Of a stretch of 12,061 bases of DNA, positions 7,456 to 12,061 are shown piece by piece. Each line of letters opens with the position of its first letter. Position 1 is the stretch's first letter. The translations under genes and the position numbers were made by a program. Under the pieces are notes generated by a model. The model saw nothing but the letters and a program-made list of their open reading frames with translations. It did no database searches and was not told the origin of the DNA. Origin of the DNA: UBA8110 sp964597275 (lineage in GTDB: Bacteria; SAR324; NAC60-12); the NCBI GenBank assembly GCA_964597275.1, contig CAZQXS010000115.1, positions 1-12,061 of the forward strand, given 5' to 3'.

Positions 7456-8421
7456 ATGAAAACCCCCGTCGTCCTGCTGCACACCAACAACCCTGCCCCC
7501 TCCCGCGAGGTGCTGGCCAAGGACCATCCGGACCTGCCCATCCACACCTGCGACAGCTATCGGGAACTGCCCACGATGCTGGAGCAAACCCAAGCCGAGG
7601 TGGTCTATTCCGTGCGCTTCGATGGCACCCCCAGCTTCCCGCGTCAGGCGTTGCTTGCAAGCAAGACCGTGAAATGGATTTCGGTGGGCGGTTCCGGGAC
7701 GGACCACCTGAACCCGTGGAATCCGGCGAGCCTGACCGTCACCAACGCCGCCGGAGTTGCGGCGGGCATGATGGCGCAGTACGCACTGGGGGCGATGCTT
7801 CACTTTTCGCTGGACCTGCCCCGTTTCATGGCCGCCCAGCAGCGGCGGGAGTGGATTTCCGGAGAGGTGGAGCCGCTTGACGGCAAGACGGTGCTGATCC
7901 TCGGCCTTGGCAAAACGGGCGAGGCGGTGGCCACCTGTGCCAAGGCTTTGGGGCTGAACACGCTGGGAGTGCGGGCGCGTCCGCAACCGACCCCGAACGT
8001 GGACGAGGTGCATGGGGTGGAAGCCCTGACCCAGCTTTGGCCCCGTACCGATTTCATTGTCGTCTGCGTCCCGCTGCTGCCCAGCACACGCGGGCTGGTC
8101 GGCCCGGAGGCGCTTGCATCCGTGAAGCCCACGGCGGTGCTGATTGACGTTTCACGCGGCGGCGTGGTGGACGAGGACGCCCTGCTCGCCGCACTGAACG
8201 AAAACCGCATTCGGGGAGCCGCGCTGGACGTTTTCGCCACGGAGCCGTTGCCTGCCGATCACAAGCTCTGGGGGTACGACAACGTGATCCTCACCCCGCA
8301 CTGCTCCTCGGTCTATGCAGGCTGGGATTTGAAATCGGTAGAACTGTTTTCCAAAAACCTCACGCGCTACCGCAAAGGCGAGGCGCTGACCAACATCGTC
8401 AGTCCGGAACGTGGATATTGA
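7456..8421 (+). CDS. D-2-hydroxyacid dehydrogenase, NAD(P)-dependent
   Basis: A 321-residue oxidoreductase of the D-isomer-specific 2-hydroxyacid dehydrogenase family, interconverting 2-oxo acids and D-2-hydroxy acids in the cytosol. The nucleotide-binding motif GLGKTG is at 150-155. The catalytic triad is complete: Arg234 in SRGGVVDE, Glu263 in ATEPLP and His282 in TPHCSS. The C-terminus (LTNIVSPERGY) is the normal family end, so the gene is intact. The ATG at 7456 is preferred over a TTG at 7432, because MKTPVVLLHTN begins the first strand. Only a weak ribosome binding site is seen. With 42 nt separating it from the MmgE/PrpD gene it is probably cotranscribed. Glyoxylate/hydroxypyruvate reductase-like proteins are the nearest type by general look. 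The true substrate is unknown. Confidence 0.9.
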   Translation: MKTPVVLLHTNNPAPSREVLAKDHPDLPIHTCDSYRELPTMLEQTQAEVVYSVRFDGTPSFPRQALLASKTVKWISVGGSGTDHLNPWNPASLTVTNAAGVAAGMMAQYALGAMLHFSLDLPRFMAAQQRREWISGEVEPLDGKTVLILGLGKTGEAVATCAKALGLNTLGVRARPQPTPNVDEVHGVEALTQLWPRTDFIVVCVPLLPSTRGLVGPEALASVKPTAVLIDVSRGGVVDEDALLAALNENRIRGAALDVFATEPLPADHKLWGYDNVILTPHCSSVYAGWDLKSVELFSKNLTRYRKGEALTNIVSPERGY

Positions 8422-8570
8422 AGTTGCGCTGCAAGGGGCGTCCGAGCTTTGGCAGCAAGCCGTGCAAGAGTACCAGCAACCCAAGATGGCCCCAGCGGTT
8501 ACAGAGAAGCTGGTCGCTTTTTTTGGTCAAGCGACGGGAAGAAATCAGGATGGGCTGCCCTATATTGAGA
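8422..8570 (+). pseudogene. probable remnant of a MttB-family (trimethylamine methyltransferase) C-terminus, frameshifted
   Basis: Directly after the dehydrogenase, one frame (codons in phase with 8411) reads GASELWQQAVQEYQQPKMAP followed by AVTEKLVAF. The next frame then reads VKRREEIRMG. Removing one T from a run of seven (8518-8524) joins them into a stretch that resembles the C-terminal end of MttB-family methyltransferases. These typically finish with a W, an EY-x-P-P-x-(L/M)-DPA element, then an acidic helix and an ARRK-x-E-like basic end. No start codon, no catalytic domain and no upstream homologous sequence is present. I infer a leftover of a deleted gene. The match is from memory of the family pattern, not a search. 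Confidence 0.5.
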
Positions 8571-8603
8571 GGGATCTCCGAAAGCGGCTGGAATTTTTTT
8601 TCC

Positions 8604-8633
8604 TTGCGGTTGCCTAACAAAAGAAATTATTTT
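8604..8633 (+). promoter_or_regulatory. possible promoter for the TRAP operon
   Basis: TTGCGG (8604-8609) and TATTTT (8628-8633) are separated by 18 nt in the AT-rich part of the spacer, about 70 nt before dctP. The -35 match is weak (3/6) and the -10 match is 4/6. The rest of the spacer 8571-8705 shows no gene or strong hairpin. Confidence 0.25.
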
Positions 8634-8705
8634 TAGCACACACCGGGACAGGTTTCATGGTGAGTCTGTTCAGGGTGCAATTGTTCTTCCATAGCAAGGA
8701 AAATC

Positions 8706-9758
8706 ATGAAACGCAGAAACTTTATCAAGCAGGCGGGTGCAGGCACCGCCGCTGTGGCCGCAGCCTCGGCAGTCAGCGCCCCTAACGTGATCGCGGCCAA
8801 GAAAACCGCCATCAAGTGGCGGCTGCAAACCTACGCAGGTCCGGCCCTCGCCGAGCACGTCATCAAGCCCTCCATTGATGCCTTCAACAAGGTCGCCAAC
8901 GGCGAGATGGTGATTGACCTCTACACCGCCGATCAGTTGGTGCCCACGGGCGAGCTCTTCCGGGCCATGCAGCGCGGCACGATTGACGCGGTGCAAAGCG
9001 ATGACGACTCAATCGCGGCGCCTGTGGATGTCTCCTTGTTTGGCGGCTACTTCCCCTTCGGCACCCGCCACAGCCTTGACGTTCCCGTGCTGTTCAACCA
9101 GTATGGCCTCAAGGAAATCTGGGAAGAGGCCTACGGCGAGGTGGAGAATGTCACTTGGCTGAGCGCCGGGGCATGGGATCCCTGCCACTTCAACACCGTC
9201 CAGCCGATCCACAGCTTGGCGGATTTGAAAGGGCTGAAGGTCTTCACGTTCCCCACTGCCGGAAAGTTCCTCTCGCGCTTCGGGGTGGTGCCGGTCACGC
9301 TGCCGTGGGAAGACATCGAGGTGGCCGTGCAGACGGGCGAACTCGACGGCATTGCGTGGTCCGGAATCACGGAGGACTACACCGTGGGTTGGGCGGACGT
9401 GACCAACTACTTCCTCACCAACAACATCTCCGGGGCGTGGATTGGTTCGTATTTCGCCAACTCCGAGCGCTGGAACGAGGTGCCGCCGCACTTGCAGCAG
9501 TTGTTCAGGCTCTGCATGGACAGCTCCCACTATTACCGTCAGTACTGGTATTGGGGCGGCGAGGCTCACCTCCGCACCAAGGGCACCAAGCTCAAACTCA
9601 CCACCATTCCCGCCGACGAGTGGAAAACCGTTGAAAACGAGGCCATCAAGTTCTGGGACGAAATCGCCTCCACCAGTCCCCGCGCCGCCAAGGTGGTGCA
9701 GATCTTCCGGGACTACAACGACACCATGTCCAAAGCCGGACCTCCCTATCGCGGCTGA
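8706..9758 (+). CDS. dctP: TRAP transporter substrate-binding protein (DctP family), Tat-type signal
   Basis: Periplasmic receptor of a TRAP uptake system, 350 residues. The N-terminus MKRRNFIKQAG has a twin-arginine Tat-like motif, followed by an Ala-rich hydrophobic stretch and a likely cleavage region near residues 25-32, so it is probably exported folded. The DctP fold is recognisable from QLVPTGELFRAMQRGTIDA (78-95), SLADLKGLKV (170-179), LPWEDIEVAVQTGELDGIAW (199-218) and TVGWADVTNYFL (226-237). The position after LKV, where many carboxylate-binding DctP/SiaP proteins have an invariant Arg, is Phe180. AAGGA at 8696-8700 is a good ribosome binding site, five nt before the ATG. It is followed by stem-loops and then dctQ and dctM. 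The ligand is unknown; an organic acid or amine-containing acid is likely from family knowledge. Confidence 0.93.
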   Translation: MKRRNFIKQAGAGTAAVAAASAVSAPNVIAAKKTAIKWRLQTYAGPALAEHVIKPSIDAFNKVANGEMVIDLYTADQLVPTGELFRAMQRGTIDAVQSDDDSIAAPVDVSLFGGYFPFGTRHSLDVPVLFNQYGLKEIWEEAYGEVENVTWLSAGAWDPCHFNTVQPIHSLADLKGLKVFTFPTAGKFLSRFGVVPVTLPWEDIEVAVQTGELDGIAWSGITEDYTVGWADVTNYFLTNNISGAWIGSYFANSERWNEVPPHLQQLFRLCMDSSHYYRQYWYWGGEAHLRTKGTKLKLTTIPADEWKTVENEAIKFWDEIASTSPRAAKVVQIFRDYNDTMSKAGPPYRG

Positions 9759-9763
9759 TCCTC

Positions 9764-9795
9764 CGGGGGTGGAGTCACGCTGCCCCCGTTTTCTT
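9764..9795 (+). terminator. stem-loop with T-tract between dctP and dctQ (attenuator/partial terminator)
   Basis: CGGGGG (9764-9769) pairs perfectly with CCCCCG (9783-9788). Two G-T wobbles and one G-C pair can extend the stem inward, leaving a 7-nt loop. TTTTCTT follows directly. This has the form of an intrinsic terminator six nt after the dctP stop. Because dctQ has a strong ribosome binding site and no obvious promoter, partial read-through is likely, giving more receptor than membrane subunits. Confidence 0.6.
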
Positions 9796-9828
9796 GGCTC
9801 GCGGCTGGGGGAGTCCTGTCTGCGAGCC
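9796..9828 (+). repeat. second inverted repeat in the dctP-dctQ spacer
   Basis: GGCTCGC (9796-9802) and GCGAGCC (9822-9828) are perfect 7-bp arms around a 19-nt loop, with no T-tract after it. It follows the first stem-loop immediately. It could protect the 3' end of the dctP mRNA or stall ribosomes or RNA polymerase; this role is inferred. Confidence 0.45.
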
Positions 9829-9875
9829 GCCGCCCCAATCCGATCCCCCCGAAACCCTCAGCATTCAAGGAGGAA

Positions 9876-10427
9876 ATGCCCCGGACCATTGTACGCTACG
9901 TTCAAATCGTTGAAGCGATCAACCGCTTCTTTGGCCGCATCGCGGTTTACCTGATTTTTGCCATGATCGGAGTGCTGTTCTGGTCGTCCATCTCCAAGCT
10001 TCCGGGGCTGACTCCCTCGCTGTGGACTCTGGAGATGGCGCAGTTCCTGATGGTGGCGTACTACCTGCTGGGGGGCGGCTACTCCATGCAGATGGGGGCG
10101 CATGTGCGCATGGACTTGCTTTATGGCCGTTGGAGCCGCAAGCGCAAAGGCTTCGCCGACACCCTCACGTCTTTCTGTCTGATCTTCTACCTCGTCCTGC
10201 TGCTCTACGGCGGCTACTCCAGTTCCGAATACGCCATTCGCTATGGCGAAACCAGCTATTCCTCGTGGTCGCCCTACATGTGGCCCGTGAAAGTGATCAT
10301 GTCCTTTGGAATCTTCCTGATGCTCCTGCAAGCCATCGCCACCTTTTTCCGGGACCTCGCGGCTTCCCGCGGGCTCACCTTGGAAGGCCGCTCCCTTGAG
10401 GAGCAAGCCGAGGAGGTGGCGGTATGA
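9876..10427 (+). CDS. dctQ: TRAP transporter small permease subunit (DctQ)
   Basis: Inner-membrane protein of 183 residues with four predicted transmembrane segments, near residues 21-40, 50-70, 93-115 and 134-158, the normal DctQ topology. It binds the large permease and helps dock the receptor. The stretch GGGYSMQMGAHVRMDLLY around residues 66-83 resembles the conserved DctQ segment that ends in H-(V/I)-x-(V/M)-(D/E). The ATG at 9876 is fixed by an AAGGAGG sequence at 9867-9873, the best ribosome binding site in the window. The gene follows dctP after 117 nt holding two stem-loops. Its stop overlaps the dctM start (ATGA), so the two membrane subunits are translationally coupled. Confidence 0.93.
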   Translation: MPRTIVRYVQIVEAINRFFGRIAVYLIFAMIGVLFWSSISKLPGLTPSLWTLEMAQFLMVAYYLLGGGYSMQMGAHVRMDLLYGRWSRKRKGFADTLTSFCLIFYLVLLLYGGYSSSEYAIRYGETSYSSWSPYMWPVKVIMSFGIFLMLLQAIATFFRDLAASRGLTLEGRSLEEQAEEVAV

Positions 10428-11746
10428 GTTACGAAATGATTGCCCTGCTGATGTTCAGCACCATGATGGTGATGCTGCTCTCCGGACAGCGCGTTTTTGG
10501 TGCGATTGGCTTTGTGGCCGTAGGCGCCTCCCTGCTGTTGTGGGGGGAAGGCGGCGGGGAGATGGGCTTCAGCGCGGCCATGAAATTGATGAAGTGGTAC
10601 CCGCTGCTGACCCTGCCGCTCTTCATTTACATGGGCTACATGCTCTCGGAATCCAGCATTGCCGACGACCTCTACCGCATGTTCCACGTCTGGGCAGGCC
10701 CGCTCAATGGCGGGTTGGCGATTGGCACCATTTTGCTGATGGTAGTGATCTCGGCAATGAACGGACTCAGTGTGGCGGGCATGGCGATTGGAGCGACGAT
10801 TGCGCTCCCGGAACTGTTGCGTCGCGGCTATGACAAGGTGATGGTCACGGGCGTGATTCAAGCAGGATCGTCTCTGGGGATTCTGGTGCCGCCCAGCGTG
10901 GTGCTGGTGCTGTACGGCATGATCGCCCGTCAGCCCGTTGGCCGGCTTTGGCTCGCCGGGGTGCTTCCCGGATTGCTGATGGCCAGCCTCTTCGTGCTCT
11001 ACATCGTCGTGCGCTGCCGGCTTCAGCCCAGCTTGGGTCCGGCACTGCCGAAGGAGGAGCGCAACGTCAGTTGGGGCGAAAAATTCCGGCTGCTCCAAGC
11101 CGGGATTCTGCCGCTGCTGATCTTCTTCTTCATGACGGGATTGTTCGTGATGGGGATCACGAGCCTTGTGGAAAGCTCCGCCGTGGGAGCGGTGGCGGCC
11201 ACCATTGCCGCCGCCATCAAGCGCCGCCTGACCTGGCAGGTAATAGAAACCACCATCCGCAAGACGATGGGCGTGAGCGCCATGTTCATGTGGATCATCA
11301 TGGCCGCGCTGGCCTTTGGAGCCGTGTTCGACGGGCTGGGCGCAGTCAAGGCGATCGAGGGCTTCTTCGTGGATCAGTTGGGATTGGGTCCGTGGGAAAT
11401 CCTCATCATGATGCAGTTGTCCTACCTGCTGATGGGCATGTTTTTGGACGACACCGCGATGCTCGTGATCGTCGCCCCGCTCTACGTCCCGCTGGTCAAA
11501 GTCCTCGGCTTCGATCTCGTCTGGTACGGAGTCCTCTACACGATCACCTGCCAGATCGCCTACATGACCCCGCCCTTTGGCTACAACCTCTTCCTGATGC
11601 GCGCGATGGCTCCGCCGGAAGTGACGCTTTCGGACATCTACCGCTCGATCATCCCCTTTGTGCTGGTGATGACGCTGGGCCTCGCGATGGTCACGGTCTT
11701 CCCGGAAATCGCGCTCTGGCTTCCGAAGTACGTTTACGGGAGGTAA
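10424..11746 (+). CDS. dctM: TRAP transporter large permease subunit (DctM)
   Basis: Inner-membrane transport subunit of 440 residues with about 12 hydrophobic segments. It couples uptake to the sodium or proton gradient. Family motifs in order: the N-terminal LSGQRVFGAIGFVAVG; PLFIYMGYML near 65; NGLSVAGMAIGATIALPELL; QAGSSLGILVPPSVVLVLYG near 145-165; GMFLDDTAMLVIVAPLYVPL near 345; and MTPPFGYNLFLM near 385. The PPS and PPFGYN loops are the usual discontinuous-helix motifs that line the substrate path. The start ATG shares four bases with the dctQ stop. It is full length and closes the transporter operon. No clear hairpin terminator follows. Confidence 0.95.
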   Translation: MSYEMIALLMFSTMMVMLLSGQRVFGAIGFVAVGASLLLWGEGGGEMGFSAAMKLMKWYPLLTLPLFIYMGYMLSESSIADDLYRMFHVWAGPLNGGLAIGTILLMVVISAMNGLSVAGMAIGATIALPELLRRGYDKVMVTGVIQAGSSLGILVPPSVVLVLYGMIARQPVGRLWLAGVLPGLLMASLFVLYIVVRCRLQPSLGPALPKEERNVSWGEKFRLLQAGILPLLIFFFMTGLFVMGITSLVESSAVGAVAATIAAAIKRRLTWQVIETTIRKTMGVSAMFMWIIMAALAFGAVFDGLGAVKAIEGFFVDQLGLGPWEILIMMQLSYLLMGMFLDDTAMLVIVAPLYVPLVKVLGFDLVWYGVLYTITCQIAYMTPPFGYNLFLMRAMAPPEVTLSDIYRSIIPFVLVMTLGLAMVTVFPEIALWLPKYVYGR

Positions 11747-11765
11747 GCCCAAGTCCAGAATCATA

Positions 11766-11794
11766 TTGAAGTCCGAGCCTTAGTGACGTATTCT
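11766..11794 (+). promoter_or_regulatory. putative promoter of the antitoxin-like gene
   Basis: TTGAAG (11766-11771) and TATTCT (11789-11794) are separated by the ideal 17 nt, each matching the consensus at four of six positions, about 30 nt before the ATG. TTCT-TGT-AGAA at 11791-11801 overlaps the -10 box, and GACGTAT occurs at 11785-11791 and again just before the ribosome binding site. Such short repeats could bind the ribbon-helix-helix product itself, as is common for antitoxin autoregulation. Confidence 0.4.
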
Positions 11795-11825
11795 TGTAGA
11801 AATTAAGACGTATCACAGGAAAGTC

Positions 11826-12061
11826 ATGCAAACCAAACTGACGCTGAGGATGGAGCAGCAGGTGATTGAGGAGGCGAAGCAGTTTGCGCAGGAGCAGGGC
11901 AAATCCCTCTCAAGGCTCGTAGCGGACTACTTCCAGTCCTTGCAGCAACGACCGCAAGTCGAAGAACTTCTTCCGATCACACGATCCCTGTGTGGGCTTT
12001 TGGAAGGCTCCGGGCTAGAGGAACAGGATTACAAAAAACACTTGGAAGAGAAGCACCGTTG
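11826..12061 (+). CDS. ribbon-helix-helix antitoxin-like protein (DUF6364/VapB type), cut by window edge
   Basis: Frame open from the ATG at 11826 to the window end, 78 codons plus two bases. AGGAAA at about 11817-11822 serves as ribosome binding site. The N-terminus, TKLTLRM, is a beta strand typical of ribbon-helix-helix DNA-binding dimers. It is followed by helices around VIEEAKQFAQEQG and SLSRLVADYFQSL. The C-terminal part, ITRSLCGLLEG followed by DYKKHLEEKHR, resembles the toxin-neutralising tail of DUF6364 antitoxins that pair with PIN-domain VapC toxins. These proteins usually end within a few residues of this motif, and the last two bases (TG) could begin a stop, so the gene is probably almost complete. 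The partner toxin would be expected immediately to the right and is not visible. It is unrelated to the catabolic genes in function. Confidence 0.75.
   Translation, partial: MQTKLTLRMEQQVIEEAKQFAQEQGKSLSRLVADYFQSLQQRPQVEELLPITRSLCGLLEGSGLEEQDYKKHLEEKHR

Noticed and set aside
6130..8013. 627-residue minus-strand open frame
   Set aside because: It runs antisense through two well-supported genes (MmgE/PrpD and D-2-hydroxyacid dehydrogenase). It is rich in His, Gly and Arg with no domain, typical of a shadow frame.
8576..8602. Possible intrinsic terminator before the T-run at 8593-8601
   Set aside because: Only a 3-bp CCG/CGG stem is visible and it is not adjacent to the T-run, too weak to call.
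8411..8617. 68-residue open frame as an independent small gene
   Set aside because: It begins inside the dehydrogenase gene at a GTG without a ribosome binding site. Its first 40 residues fit a MttB tail, then similarity jumps to another frame, so a remnant explains it better.
10274..11764. 496-residue minus-strand open frame
   Set aside because: It is antisense to dctQ and dctM. The extreme His/Gln/Glu content is what the reverse complement of membrane-protein codons produces.
1..12061. CRISPR arrays, tRNA or rRNA genes, insertion sequences
   Set aside because: No regularly spaced repeats, tRNA-like cloverleaf, rRNA segments or transposase genes were seen by reading both strands.

Overview
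The window is GC-rich (roughly 60%) bacterial DNA with densely packed genes. A Tat-type export signal and a tripartite TRAP transporter point to a Gram-negative cell. The gene set (protocatechuate 4,5-cleavage, TRAP, MmgE/PrpD, a MttB-like remnant) fits a free-living heterotrophic proteobacterium or a relative, but nothing here fixes the taxon. A run of exactly 100 Ns (2737-2836) shows that this is a draft scaffold.

Left half, minus strand (1-5807): a tightly coupled operon for the protocatechuate 4,5-(meta)-cleavage pathway. In transcription order it is ligA, ligB (extradiol dioxygenase subunits), ligC (CHMS dehydrogenase), ligI (2-pyrone-4,6-dicarboxylate hydrolase), ligK (CHA aldolase), ligJ (hydratase) and a PrpF-family 4-oxalomesaconate tautomerase (galD/ligU type) that runs off the left edge. 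Together they cover every step from protocatechuate to pyruvate plus oxaloacetate. Several neighbours overlap by 1 to 8 nt, which suggests translational coupling. The N gap removes the 3' end of ligI and the 5' end of ligK.

Middle (5808-6060): a divergent intergenic region. It has a convincing sigma70-like promoter for the lig operon and a TTGA-N4-TCAA palindrome that covers its -35 box. A second TTGA-N-TCAA palindrome lies close to the rightward gene. No regulator gene lies in the window.

Right half, plus strand (6061-11746): an MmgE/PrpD-family protein, a D-2-hydroxyacid dehydrogenase, a 284-nt spacer whose first part looks like a frameshifted leftover of a MttB (trimethylamine methyltransferase family) C-terminus, then a complete TRAP transporter (dctP, dctQ, dctM). 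Two stem-loops sit between dctP and dctQ, the first followed by a T-tract. The substrate of this uptake and processing set cannot be read from sequence. Its position suggests an aromatic acid or a di/tricarboxylate related to the lig pathway.

Right edge (11826-12061): a small ribbon-helix-helix protein resembling DUF6364/VapB antitoxins, with its own likely promoter. Its toxin partner, if present, would lie beyond the window.
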